Positions 1-7,454 of a stretch of DNA of 7,454 nucleotides are shown here, in pieces. The first letter of the stretch is position 1. Each line of letters opens with the position of its first letter. A program made the translations under genes and the position numbers. Location: positions 1 through 7,454 of the forward strand of contig JAIOSY010000013.1 of assembly GCA_021107375.1 (NCBI GenBank). Reading direction: 5' to 3'. This DNA is from Sulfurimonas sp. (GTDB taxonomy: Bacteria; Campylobacterota; Campylobacteria; Campylobacterales; Sulfurimonadaceae). The notes below the pieces were generated by a model. The model had not been told where the DNA came from, searched no databases, and worked only from the letters and a program-made list of their open reading frames with translations.

Positions 1-2
1 AA

Positions 3-965
3 TCTTTGATTTTAGCATATGATAAAAATGTAATGTATTCTAGTACAGATTTAAAAGGGATAATTACAGATGTTAGTGATGCTTTTTGTAGAATAAGTGG
101 TTATACAAGAGAGGAGTTAATAGGTGTAAATCACAATATTGTAAGACATCCAGATAATTTGTCAACTGGATATAAAGATTTATGGAAGCATTTAGTAAAT
201 AAAGAATCATTTTCTAAAGAGGTGAAAAATCTAAAAAAAGATGGTGGAGTTTTTTGGGTTAACTCGTATTTTGCACCAGAGTATGATAAAACAGGTAATC
301 ATATAGGTTATACCTGTGTTAGAGATAATATAACAGATAAAAAAGAGGTTGAATTACTTCAAGATGAGATAGAAGAAACTCAAAAAGAGGTTATATTTAA
401 AATGGGTGCTATTGGAGAACATCGCTCAAAAGAGACAGGAAATCATGTAAAAAGAGTGGCAGAATACTCTAAGTTATTTGCGTTATATTATGGTCTTAAT
501 GAAAATGATATACAACTACTTAAACAAGCTTCCCCTATGCATGATATAGGAAAAGTAGCTATCTCTGATGATATACTAAATAAACCAGCTAAACTTACTG
601 AGAATGAGATGTTAATTATGAAAACACATTCTCAACTTGGATTTGATATGTTGCATGGTTCAACAAGACCACTTTTAAATACTGCTGCAATAGTTGCACA
701 TGAACATCATGAAAAATGGGATGGTTCTGGTTACCCTCAAGGATTAACTGCTTTAGAGATTCATATATATGGTCGAATTACAGCTATCGCAGATGTTTTT
801 GATGCATTAGGTTCTGATAGATGTTATAAAAAAGCTTGGAGTGATGAAAAAATATTTGAATATTTTAAACAAGAGAGGGGAAAACATTTTGAACCTAAAC
901 TTGTAGATATGTTTTTTGAACATCTTGATGAATTTTTAAAGATTAGAGATGAATTAGTGGATTAA
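3..965 (+). CDS. Aer-type PAS / HD-GYP cyclic-di-GMP phosphodiesterase, probably 5'-truncated by the window edge
   Basis: Likely cytoplasmic c-di-GMP phosphodiesterase controlled by a PAS sensor. Residues are counted from the TTG at 6. Residues 5-113 are a PAS domain of the Aer type (SGYTREELIG at 31-40, HNIVRHPD at 43-50). Residues 114-133 form a helical linker and 135-315 an HD-GYP domain. Expected metal and active-site residues are visible: H147, HDIGK at 179-183, H208, HEHH at 232-235 running into DGSGYP at 239-244, D263 in ADVFDAL, and GKHFEP at 292-297. No membrane segment is present in the visible part. The frame is open to the left edge, no ribosome binding site can be seen before the TTG, and the next Met (residue 10) lies inside the PAS fold, so the true start is probably outside the window and more N-terminal sequence may exist. 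The stop is one base from the next gene, a diguanylate cyclase, implying co-transcription. Domain calls are firm; flavin binding and the signal sensed are inferred. Confidence 0.88.
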   Translation, partial: SLILAYDKNVMYSSTDLKGIITDVSDAFCRISGYTREELIGVNHNIVRHPDNLSTGYKDLWKHLVNKESFSKEVKNLKKDGGVFWVNSYFAPEYDKTGNHIGYTCVRDNITDKKEVELLQDEIEETQKEVIFKMGAIGEHRSKETGNHVKRVAEYSKLFALYYGLNENDIQLLKQASPMHDIGKVAISDDILNKPAKLTENEMLIMKTHSQLGFDMLHGSTRPLLNTAAIVAHEHHEKWDGSGYPQGLTALEIHIYGRITAIADVFDALGSDRCYKKAWSDEKIFEYFKQERGKHFEPKLVDMFFEHLDEFLKIRDELVD

Positions 966-966
966 A

Positions 967-2907
967 ATGAAGATTAATTTATTAAAAAAAAGATATTTTA
1001 TAATTATTTTTGTAAGTATAATCTCTATTCTTTATGGTGTGTTTTATAATTATTTTGAAAATTTAAAAGATAAATATTTAAAAGAAAAAACACAATCAAT
1101 ATATTTAGAATATAAAGTTATTTATAATATGCATAAGTCAATTGCTGATTTAATTTTTAAAACAGATATTAATAAAGTAGGAGTAATTGATTTTTTTAAA
1201 AATAGGGATAGAGATAAATTATATAAAATACTACAATCAGATTATAAAGAGTTAAGAACTTTTGGTGTTAGGCAACTTCATTTTCATTTACCAAATAATG
1301 ATAGTTTTTTAAGAATGCATAGACCATCAAAATTTGGGGATAATCTATCAAAAGCTAGACTTACAGTTAAGTATGTTAATAAAGAGTTAAAACCTATCTT
1401 TGGATTTGAAGGGGGGAAGGTAATTAATGGATTTAGATTTGTTTATCCATTATTTGATAAAAAAGAACATATTGGTAGTGTTGAGGTATCTTTTAGTGCA
1501 TTAGTGTTTATAGAAAAGATTGTTAAACATTATAATATATTGAGTAATTTTCATATTGATAAAAAGGTGGTAAATCAAAAAGTTTTTAAAGATGAACAAT
1601 CTAATTATATTCAAAGTCCACTCTCTCAATATTATTGTCAAAAGTCAATAGTTGATTATCTTAAGCTTGATGTTAAAGATAAAATAAGATCGAAAAAAGA
1701 ATCAGAATTTATATATAAAAGTATAAATAAATCAAAACCTTTTTCTAATTATGATAATAAAATTAATAATATAACAACTTTTATACCAGTTTTAAATCCT
1801 ATAACAAAAGATGTAGTAGCAGTATTTACATTCAGAAGTGAAGATAGCTATCTTGATATTAATAATAGAAATTTACAAATTATATTTTTTATATCGATTT
1901 TAATTGTTGGTATAGTTTTATTTTTAATATATAAAGAGTTTAATTATAAATATATTTTAGAAAAAAAAATTAAGAAAAAAACTAAAGATATTGAGGAGTT
2001 TAATTTACTTCTTAATAATGTTATAAAAGGTGCAAACTTAGGTTATTGGGATTGGTATCCACAAACTAAAGAGTATATTGTAAATGAGCGTTGGTTAGAG
2101 ATGCTTGGTTTAAGTAAAAGTGATATAACAAACACTCAAAGTGATTGGGAAGATAGAATATTTAAAGAGGATTTAAAATATATCTTATCAATTATTGAAG
2201 ATGCAATAGAAAAAAATAAACCATATACAATTGAATTTCGTATGAGACATAAAAATGGAAATTATATTTGGATAAAGGGTTCTGGCTCTGTGGTTGAGAG
2301 AGATAATTTAAATAGAGTAATTCGAATGAGTGGTACACATGCCGATGTTACTCAAAGAAAAGAAGCCCAAGAGATTTTGTTAAAACAAAAAGATATTTTA
2401 GAGTATCAAGCAAATCATGATACTTTAACTGGATTGAAAAATCGTCTTACTCTTAATGCTGATATTGAAAAAACAATATTAAATTATAACTCTCATCAAG
2501 CACCTTATGCAGTAATAATGTTTGATATAGATTTTTTTAAAAAAATAAATGATAATTATGGGCATGATATAGGAGATTTAGTTTTAAAAGAGTTATCTAA
2601 TTTGTTGAAGTTATCAGTAAGAGAAGGTGATAAAATATATAGAGCAGGTGGTGAAGAGTTTGTTGTTTTATTAAATAGAATATCTTATGAAGATACTATG
2701 CGTGTAGCTCAAAAGATTAGATTAGTTGTTCAAAATTATATATTTAAAGTTAAAGATGAAGAGTTTTATACAACAATAAGTGCTGGATTGTATCACTCTT
2801 CATTATTAAAAGTAGAAGATGTTAAAGGTGTACTAAAATTAGTAGATATCGCTTTATATAAATCTAAAGAGAATGGAAGAGATAGAGTAACAGATGTTAG
2901 TATCTAA
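967..2907 (+). CDS. Membrane-bound diguanylate cyclase: dCache-like sensor, PAS, GGDEF
   Basis: Makes c-di-GMP from two GTP at the inner membrane. The 646 residues show a transmembrane helix at about 9-28, a periplasmic region at about 30-300, a second helix at about 303-322 and a charged helical linker at 328-350. The periplasmic region contains a stretch around 101-128 (RQLHFHLPNNDSFLRMHRPS onward) typical of the double-Cache sensor family often found on Campylobacterota kinases and cyclases. A PAS_3-type domain spans about 351-468 (GYWDW at 359-363, IEFRMRHKNG at 422-431, closing with ADVTQRK). The GGDEF domain spans about 478-646: HDTLTGLKNR at 484-493, D520 and D522 in FDID, GHD at 532-534, and GGEEF at 561-565, an active variant. 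R552 and D555, five residues before GGEEF, form the RxxD product-inhibition site. The start ATG lies one base after the upstream stop, with only a weak purine stretch (agtgga, 956-961) before it. The ligand of the sensor cannot be told from sequence. Confidence 0.9.
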   Translation: MKINLLKKRYFIIIFVSIISILYGVFYNYFENLKDKYLKEKTQSIYLEYKVIYNMHKSIADLIFKTDINKVGVIDFFKNRDRDKLYKILQSDYKELRTFGVRQLHFHLPNNDSFLRMHRPSKFGDNLSKARLTVKYVNKELKPIFGFEGGKVINGFRFVYPLFDKKEHIGSVEVSFSALVFIEKIVKHYNILSNFHIDKKVVNQKVFKDEQSNYIQSPLSQYYCQKSIVDYLKLDVKDKIRSKKESEFIYKSINKSKPFSNYDNKINNITTFIPVLNPITKDVVAVFTFRSEDSYLDINNRNLQIIFFISILIVGIVLFLIYKEFNYKYILEKKIKKKTKDIEEFNLLLNNVIKGANLGYWDWYPQTKEYIVNERWLEMLGLSKSDITNTQSDWEDRIFKEDLKYILSIIEDAIEKNKPYTIEFRMRHKNGNYIWIKGSGSVVERDNLNRVIRMSGTHADVTQRKEAQEILLKQKDILEYQANHDTLTGLKNRLTLNADIEKTILNYNSHQAPYAVIMFDIDFFKKINDNYGHDIGDLVLKELSNLLKLSVREGDKIYRAGGEEFVVLLNRISYEDTMRVAQKIRLVVQNYIFKVKDEEFYTTISAGLYHSSLLKVEDVKGVLKLVDIALYKSKENGRDRVTDVSI

Positions 2908-3010
2908 CACTAAAAAATATTTTATCAATAATAAATTATTTTATATAAGCTTTATAGATAAAAAATTATAGTAAAATTCAAGTAAATTTATATTGTGTTA
3001 TGGAGAGTTA
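2908..3010 (+). promoter_or_regulatory. AT-rich intergenic region with candidate promoter for frdCAB
   Basis: This is the only real gap between genes in the window and the natural site for the frd promoter. The best -10 candidate is TAAAAT at 2972-2977, preceded by a T/A-rich run as is usual in Campylobacterota, where a clear -35 box is commonly missing. This would start transcription near 2984, leaving a leader of about 27 bases. Upstream are short AT-only inverted repeats (AATAAT/ATTATT at 2927-2940; TATAA/TTATA at 2944-2956), which may be chance in such sequence. I see no intrinsic terminator for the upstream gene, so some read-through is possible. Confidence 0.4.
3002..3006 (+). promoter_or_regulatory. 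Ribosome binding site that decides the frdC start
   Basis: GGAGA ends four bases before the ATG at 3011. It lies inside the reading frame that would be used if translation began at the TTG at 2993, and that TTG has no purine-rich site before it. The ATG is therefore preferred. Confidence 0.7.
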
Positions 3011-3742
3011 ATGAAACAAAAAAAGATAGATAAAACACCTGCTAGGCTTGATTTTACACAGAGTGTAACAGGTTTGATTTTAGCTATATTTATCTCTGCA
3101 CATATTTTATTTGAATCATCGATTTTAATATCAAATGAAGCTATGTATAAAGTTACTATTATGTTTGAAGGATATTATTTTTTTGGTGAGACTTATCCTG
3201 GGATTATTACATTTTTTGCTGCTGCTATCTCTGTAATATTTGTTGTTCATGCGGCAATAGCTGTTAGAAAATTTCCTAATAATTATAAACAGCACAAGGT
3301 TATGAGAGAGCATGTGCTTAGAATGAAACATGAAGATACCTCTTTGTGGATTATTCAGATTACAACTGGATTTATTATGTTTTTTATTGGCTCTGTTCAT
3401 CTTTATATCATGATGGCAGAACCATCAAATATTGGTCCGTTTGCGTCATCATTTAGAGTTGTTCATGAACATATGGGTCCACTTTATTTTTTACTTCTTC
3501 TTTCAGTTGTTTCACATGCTTTTATAGGTTTGTACCGTCTTGCTATGAAGTGGGGATTTATGGAGGGTAAAAATACAAAGGTTTCACGAGCAAGATTTAA
3601 ATTTTTAATGAAAACAATGATAGTAATTTATATAATTGTCGGTTCTTTGAGTTTAGCTCAATATACTTATATAGGTTTAACCCACGATTTTAGTGAAGTT
3701 AAAAAATATAAATCAAAAATTATAGACTTAAGGGCTCACTAA
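3011..3742 (+). CDS. frdC: Fumarate reductase cytochrome b subunit (di-heme membrane anchor)
   Basis: Membrane anchor of quinol:fumarate reductase; it holds two b hemes and carries electrons between menaquinol and FrdB. It has 243 residues from the ATG chosen here, compared with about 256 in Wolinella. Five hydrophobic helices lie at about 18-40, 64-86, 112-136, 157-178 and 200-222. The four expected heme-ligand histidines are present: H31 (SAHILFES), H80 ([12 protein letters not shown]), H130 (SVHLYIMM) and H169 ([15 protein letters not shown]). Compared with my recollection of Wolinella FrdC (H44, H93, H143, H182), all four are shifted by exactly 13, so the core has no insertions. E53 matches Glu66 of the menaquinol site. 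The E-pathway Glu180 is replaced by V167. The loop before helix 5 reads HEH (152-154) where Wolinella has SEW. An in-frame TTG at 2993 would add six residues but has no ribosome binding site. The stop codon overlaps the frdA start by one base. Confidence 0.95.
   Translation: MKQKKIDKTPARLDFTQSVTGLILAIFISAHILFESSILISNEAMYKVTIMFEGYYFFGETYPGIITFFAAAISVIFVVHAAIAVRKFPNNYKQHKVMREHVLRMKHEDTSLWIIQITTGFIMFFIGSVHLYIMMAEPSNIGPFASSFRVVHEHMGPLYFLLLLSVVSHAFIGLYRLAMKWGFMEGKNTKVSRARFKFLMKTMIVIYIIVGSLSLAQYTYIGLTHDFSEVKKYKSKIIDLRAH
3730..3734 (+). promoter_or_regulatory. Ribosome binding site of frdA
   Basis: AAGGG ends seven bases before the frdA ATG, within the last codons of frdC. Together with the TAATG junction it supports the assigned start and translational coupling. 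Confidence 0.65.
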
Positions 3743-5730
3743 TGAAAGTAATTTACACAGATGTCTTAATCATTGGTGGTGGTCTTGCAGGTTTAAGAGT
3801 TGCAACTGGGGTTAAAGAGCGTGGACATGATGCAGTTGTTTTAACTCTTGTTCCACCAAAGCGAAGTCACTCTTCTGCTGCACAAGGTGGGATGCAGGCA
3901 TCTTTAGCGAACTCTCATATGGGTGAGGGTGATAATGAAGATGTTCACTTTTCTGATACTATCAAAGGAAGTGATTGGGGCGCTGACCAAGAGGTAGCTA
4001 GAATGTTTACTCATTGTGCTCCAAAGGCTATCCGTGAACTTGCTCACTGGGGTGTGCCTTGGAGTAGAGTTCAGCGTGGTGATAGAAAAGCTATTATAAA
4101 TGCCGAATCTGTAACTATTACAGAAAAAGATGAAGCACATGGTTTAATCACTGCTAGAGATTTTGGTGGTACTAAAAAATGGAGAACTTGTTACACCTCT
4201 GATGGAACAGGTCACTCTATGCTTTATGCAATGGACAATAAAGCACATGAAGATAAGATAGATATTCATGAAAGACTAGAGGCTATCTCACTTATCCACG
4301 AAAAAGGTAGATGTTATGGAGCAGTTGCAAGAAATCTAATGAATGGAGAGTTAGTAGCTTATGTAAGTAAAGCAACAACTATAGCAACTGGTGGTTATGG
4401 TCGTATATATAGTGTTTCAACAAATGCTATTATCTGTCAAGGTATGGGTCAAGCACTCGCACTTGAAAGTGGAGTTGCAACATTAGGAAATATGGAAGCT
4501 ATCCAGTTTCATCCAACTGCGATTGTTCCTGTTGGAATTTTAACAACTGAAGGGTGTCGTGGAGATGGTGGACTTCTTCTTGACAAAGATGGCTATAGAT
4601 TTATGCCCGATTATGAGCCAGATAAAAAAGAATTGGCTTCAAGAGATGTAGTAAGTCGTAGAATGACTGAACATATGAGAAAAGGTAAGGGTGTTAAGTC
4701 TAAATATGGAGACCATTTATGGTTAGATATTACGATTTTAGGTCGTGAACATATTGAGAAAAATCTTCGTGAAGTAAAAGAGATTTGTGAGAACTTTTTG
4801 GGGATTGACCCAGCAGTTGATTGGATTCCAGTAAGACCAACTCAACACTATTCTATGGGTGGAATTAGAACAAAATATACGGGAGAATCTCAAACACTAA
4901 AAGGGCTTTACTCTTGTGGAGAAGCTGCTTGTTGGGATATGCATGGATTTAATCGTCTTGGTGGAAACTCTGTTAGTGAAACTGTTGTGGCTGGGATGTT
5001 GGTTGCTGAATATATATCTGATTTTTTAGATTCTTCAGATAGTAATTTAGAGATTCATACTTCTAAGATTGAGTCTTTTGTAAAAAAAGAACAAGATAAA
5101 TTGGATGCTCTTTTAAGTAAAGAAAATGGTGAAGATGCTTATATTCTTCGTCGTCGTATGGAAGAGATTATGATGGATAAGGTTGGTATCTTTAGAAATG
5201 AAACTGATTTAAAAGAAGCTGTTGATGAACTTCAAGAGTTACTAAAAAGAAGTAAAAATATAGAAGTTTTTCGTTCAAAATCTCGTGCGGCTAATCCAGC
5301 TTTAGTTAATGCATATAGAACTCAAAGAATGATAAAAGTTGCTTTAACTTGTGCTTTGGGTGCATATTTAAGAAAAGAGAGTAGAGGTGCTCATTCACGC
5401 GAAGATTTTCCAAAGCGTGATGATGAAAACTGGTTAAAAAGAACTATAACTTCTTGGCCAGATGAAAACCAAACTATGCCTAGTGTTAGTTATGAAGAGA
5501 TAAATATATCTACTATGGAGATGCCGCCTGGATTTCGTGGATATGGAAAAGATTTAACCAAGCATCATCCAATGACAAAAGTTAGACAAGATAGTGTTGA
5601 TGCAGTGGTTGAAAAACTTAAAGCTGAAGGTAAAGATAGATTTGAGATACAAGATGCCTTGATGCCTTTTATGGATAAATTACCAAAAAAATATCGTGGA
5701 ATAAATGCTAGATTAGGGGAAAATATATGA
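3742..5730 (+). CDS. frdA: Fumarate reductase flavoprotein subunit
   Basis: Catalytic subunit on the cytoplasmic face; reduces fumarate to succinate, or the reverse, at covalently bound FAD. It has 662 residues, compared with about 656 in Wolinella. The N-terminal dinucleotide-binding motif is GGGLAG (12-17). H43 in [10 protein letters not shown] is the histidine that bonds FAD. Active-site residues fall at or next to the Wolinella numbering: H257 (FHPTA), T269 and E270 ([10 protein letters not shown]), R301 (ASRDVVSRR, the proton-shuttle arginine), H369 (TQHYSMGG) and R405 ([10 protein letters not shown]). The C-terminal helical part contains [16 protein letters not shown] (511-526) and the basic segment [14 protein letters not shown] (544-557), both typical of the family. 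No Tat or other signal peptide is present, which argues against the periplasmic methylmenaquinol:fumarate reductase MfrA. The gene overlaps frdC by one base and frdB by four (ATGA). Direction in the cell (fumarate respiration, reductive TCA cycle or succinate oxidation) cannot be read from this subunit. Confidence 0.98.
   Translation: MKVIYTDVLIIGGGLAGLRVATGVKERGHDAVVLTLVPPKRSHSSAAQGGMQASLANSHMGEGDNEDVHFSDTIKGSDWGADQEVARMFTHCAPKAIRELAHWGVPWSRVQRGDRKAIINAESVTITEKDEAHGLITARDFGGTKKWRTCYTSDGTGHSMLYAMDNKAHEDKIDIHERLEAISLIHEKGRCYGAVARNLMNGELVAYVSKATTIATGGYGRIYSVSTNAIICQGMGQALALESGVATLGNMEAIQFHPTAIVPVGILTTEGCRGDGGLLLDKDGYRFMPDYEPDKKELASRDVVSRRMTEHMRKGKGVKSKYGDHLWLDITILGREHIEKNLREVKEICENFLGIDPAVDWIPVRPTQHYSMGGIRTKYTGESQTLKGLYSCGEAACWDMHGFNRLGGNSVSETVVAGMLVAEYISDFLDSSDSNLEIHTSKIESFVKKEQDKLDALLSKENGEDAYILRRRMEEIMMDKVGIFRNETDLKEAVDELQELLKRSKNIEVFRSKSRAANPALVNAYRTQRMIKVALTCALGAYLRKESRGAHSREDFPKRDDENWLKRTITSWPDENQTMPSVSYEEINISTMEMPPGFRGYGKDLTKHHPMTKVRQDSVDAVVEKLKAEGKDRFEIQDALMPFMDKLPKKYRGINARLGENI
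5715..5720 (+). promoter_or_regulatory. Ribosome binding site of frdB
   Basis: AGGGGA lies six bases before the frdB ATG, inside the end of frdA. It fits the ATGA overlap and supports this start. Confidence 0.65.
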
Positions 5731-6473
5731 GTAAAGAGAAAACTCCAAGAATTTTAAAAATAGGAATTTTACGATTTGATCCACATGATCCAGAGGATGT
5801 TCCTCATATGGAAACATTTGAGATTGAAGAGTCAGATGGGATGACTCTTTATATTGTGTTAAATGAGATTAGAGAGCATCACGATAATTCATTGAAGTTT
5901 GATTTTGTTTGTCGTGCAGGAATTTGTGGAAGTTGTTCTATGCTTGTAAATGGTCGTCCAACCTTAGCTTGTCGTACTCTTACTTCAAAGTTAGATGAAA
6001 ATATAACTCTAGCACCTCTTCCTCTTTTTGAACTTATTGGGGATTTATCTATTTATACTGGAAAATGGATGCGTAACTTAAATGAGCATCTTGAGACTTG
6101 GATACATGATAAAGAGAATGAATTAGAAGTAGATAAATTAGAAGAGAAAATGGAACCAGAATTAGCAGATGAAATTTATGAACTAGATAGATGTGTAGAG
6201 TGTGGATGTTGTGTGGCTGGTTGTGGTACAATTCAGATGAGACCAGAGTTTGTGGGGGCTGTTGGGCTTAATAAAATAGCAAGGTATCATTTAGATCCTA
6301 GAGACAAACGGACAAATGCAGAGTATTATGAACTTATTGGTGATGAAGATGGTGTTTTTGGGTGTATGACACTTTTAGGTTGTGAAGATGTCTGTCCTAA
6401 AGATTTACCTTTACAGAGTAAAATAGCATATCTTAGAAGAATGATGATTAAAACATCAATGAAAAATAATTAA
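5727..6473 (+). CDS. frdB: Fumarate reductase iron-sulfur subunit
   Basis: Electron-transfer subunit between the FrdC hemes and FrdA FAD. It has 248 residues, compared with about 239 in Wolinella. The N-terminal plant-ferredoxin-like domain holds the [2Fe-2S] ligands C62, C67, C70 (CRAGICGSC) and C82 (ACRTL). The C-terminal bacterial-ferredoxin-like domain has C156, C159 and C162 (CVECGCC) with C223 for [4Fe-4S], and C166, C213 and C219 for [3Fe-4S]. The cluster ligands are shifted by a constant +5 from Wolinella. [10 protein letters not shown] (219-228) is the family's closing signature. The [3Fe-4S] cluster uses the usual pattern, with no extra Cys-rich CCG domain, so this is a classical b-type fumarate reductase and not an Mfr or SdhE type. 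The gene starts inside the end of frdA (ATGA) and is followed 14 bases later by gdhA. Confidence 0.98.
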   Translation: MSKEKTPRILKIGILRFDPHDPEDVPHMETFEIEESDGMTLYIVLNEIREHHDNSLKFDFVCRAGICGSCSMLVNGRPTLACRTLTSKLDENITLAPLPLFELIGDLSIYTGKWMRNLNEHLETWIHDKENELEVDKLEEKMEPELADEIYELDRCVECGCCVAGCGTIQMRPEFVGAVGLNKIARYHLDPRDKRTNAEYYELIGDEDGVFGCMTLLGCEDVCPKDLPLQSKIAYLRRMMIKTSMKNN

Positions 6474-6476
6474 AAT

Positions 6477-6482
6477 AAAGGA
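6477..6482 (+). promoter_or_regulatory. Ribosome binding site of gdhA
   Basis: AAAGGA ends five bases before the ATG at 6488. It fixes the gdhA start and almost fills the 14-base gap after frdB, leaving no room there for a separate promoter. Confidence 0.7.
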
Positions 6483-6487
6483 AAATA

Positions 6488-7454
6488 ATGACTATAGCAG
6501 AAAGTAAGATTAAACAATATGAAAATGGAAATTGTGAACAAGATAAAGTTTTTTATCAAGCTTTGGAAGAGGTTATATATTCTATTGCTCCGTTATATGA
6601 ATCAGATGATAGATATAAAAAGAATGCAATATTAGATAGACTTGTTGTTCCAGATAGAATTTTTAAATTTAAAGTTACATGGATGGATGATAATCAAAAT
6701 ATTAAAGTAAATACTGGTTATCGTGTTCAGTTTAACAATGCTCTTGGTCCATATAAAGGTGGACTTCGTTTTCATCCATCTGTAAATGAAGGGATTTTAA
6801 AGTTTTTAGGTTTTGAACAAATTCTTAAAAATGCATTAACTGGTTTACCAATTGGTGGGGCTAAAGGTGGTAGTGATTTTGATCCTAAAGGTAAAAGTGA
6901 TTTTGAAGTTATGAAATTTTGTTCATCTTTTATGACTGAACTCCACAAATATATTGGTCCTCGTATTGATGTTCCTGCTGGAGATATTGGTGTTGGTGGG
7001 CGTGAGATTGGTTACCTTTTTGGTGAATACAAAAAAATTACTTCATCTTTTGAGGGTGTTTTAACTGGAAAACCTTTTTTCTTTGGTGGTTCATTGATGC
7101 GTCGAGAAGCAACAGGTTATGGAACTATCTATTTTACTGAGACTATGCTGGAAATGGAAGGTAAAGAAACTTTAGAGGGTAAAATATGTACTGTTAGTGG
7201 AGCTGGAAATGTTGCACTTCATGCAATAGAGAAACTTCAGCAAATTGGTGCAATCCCCGTTACATGTACAGATTCTAAAGGTACTATTTATGATTCTCGT
7301 GGAGTTGATTTAGCACTTTTAAAAGAGTTAAAATTAGAAAAAAGAGCCTCCCTTGAAGAGTATATAAAAGTACACCCAGAAGCTCAATACATTCCTGTTT
7401 CTGAGTATCCTGAAGATGGTCATGCAGTTTGGGATATTCCATGTTATGCAGCAT
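6488..7454 (+). CDS. gdhA: NADP-type glutamate dehydrogenase (3'-truncated by the window edge)
   Basis: Reductive amination of 2-oxoglutarate with ammonium to glutamate, in the cytoplasm, normally as a hexamer. My translation gives 322 residues open to the right edge; the family is about 450 residues, so roughly the last 130 are missing. Substrate-binding and catalytic features are present: GPYKGGLRFHPSVN (87-100) with K90, GLPIGGAKGGSDFDPKGKSD (119-138) with catalytic K126, and DVPAGDIGVGGREIGY (161-176) with D166. These sit two residues before the E. coli GdhA numbers. FGGSLMRREATGYG (199-212) opens the second domain and SGAGNVALHA (237-246) is the nucleotide-binding turn. The GSDFDPKGKS block and overall match are of the bacterial small hexameric, biosynthetic NADP-dependent type; cofactor choice is inferred from family. 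Close spacing to frdB suggests at least partial co-transcription with frdCAB. Confidence 0.95.
   Translation, partial: MTIAESKIKQYENGNCEQDKVFYQALEEVIYSIAPLYESDDRYKKNAILDRLVVPDRIFKFKVTWMDDNQNIKVNTGYRVQFNNALGPYKGGLRFHPSVNEGILKFLGFEQILKNALTGLPIGGAKGGSDFDPKGKSDFEVMKFCSSFMTELHKYIGPRIDVPAGDIGVGGREIGYLFGEYKKITSSFEGVLTGKPFFFGGSLMRREATGYGTIYFTETMLEMEGKETLEGKICTVSGAGNVALHAIEKLQQIGAIPVTCTDSKGTIYDSRGVDLALLKELKLEKRASLEEYIKVHPEAQYIPVSEYPEDGHAVWDIPCYAA

Noticed and set aside
2908..2930. Intrinsic terminator after the cyclase gene
   Set aside because: The AAAATATTTT-like symmetry contains no G or C pairs and no stable stem followed by a U run.
2993..3010. TTG at 2993 as the frdC start
   Set aside because: Would add six residues and place the clear GGAGA ribosome binding site inside the gene. 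The ATG at 3011 has proper spacing to that site.
3131..3400. 89-codon open frame on the minus strand
   Set aside because: Lies wholly inside frdC, antisense to conserved transmembrane and heme-binding segments. The translation is low-complexity with no recognisable domain.
3904..4140. 78-codon open frame on the minus strand
   Set aside because: Antisense to conserved frdA sequence, no family features, explained by the codon bias of frdA.
6049..6231. 60-codon open frame on the minus strand
   Set aside because: Antisense to frdB across the region leading to the cluster-binding cysteines; no support as a gene.
3742..6473. Methylmenaquinol:fumarate reductase (MfrABE) or SdhE-type complex
   Set aside because: FrdA has no Tat signal, the anchor is a classical five-helix di-heme cytochrome b, and there is no CCG-domain subunit.
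1..7454. Mobile element, CRISPR array, tRNA or rRNA genes
   Set aside because: Coding genes fill almost the entire window. I found no transposase, spaced repeats or RNA-gene signatures by eye.

Overview
The window is AT-rich chromosomal DNA from a member of the Campylobacterota (formerly Epsilonproteobacteria), most likely a Sulfurimonas-, Arcobacter- or Sulfurospirillum-like organism. The main evidence is a fumarate reductase operon in the order frdC-frdA-frdB, as in Wolinella, with a five-helix, four-histidine di-heme cytochrome b subunit. The A/T-ending codon use and the Aer-type PAS domain with an HNIVRHPD motif also fit this group. The genus is inferred. All readable genes are on the + strand.

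Positions 3-2907 hold two signalling genes one base apart. The first, which runs off the left edge, encodes an Aer-type PAS domain fused to an HD-GYP cyclic-di-GMP phosphodiesterase. The second encodes a membrane-anchored diguanylate cyclase: periplasmic sensor, PAS, then GGDEF with a GGEEF active site and an RxxD inhibitory site. Together they are a matched pair, one degrading and one making c-di-GMP, probably under different input signals.

Positions 2908-3010 are a very AT-rich gap with a plausible promoter for what follows. Positions 3011-6473 are frdCAB, tightly packed (TAATG and ATGA junctions, each gene with a purine-rich ribosome binding site). FrdC anchors the complex, carries two b hemes and exchanges electrons with menaquinone. 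FrdB passes the electrons through three iron-sulfur clusters, and FrdA reduces fumarate at a covalently bound FAD. In this phylum the complex serves fumarate respiration and often the reductive TCA cycle.

Fourteen bases after frdB begins gdhA, an NADP-type glutamate dehydrogenase cut by the right edge. It could draw 2-oxoglutarate from the same TCA reactions to assimilate ammonium.

These are mostly known families, and I see no mobile element, CRISPR array, tRNA, rRNA or clearly new system. The point most worth following is in FrdC. Every heme-ligand histidine and the quinol-site glutamate align with Wolinella FrdC at a constant offset of 13, but the E-pathway glutamate (Glu180 in Wolinella) is a valine here. 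That raises the question of how this enzyme handles charge balance across the membrane.
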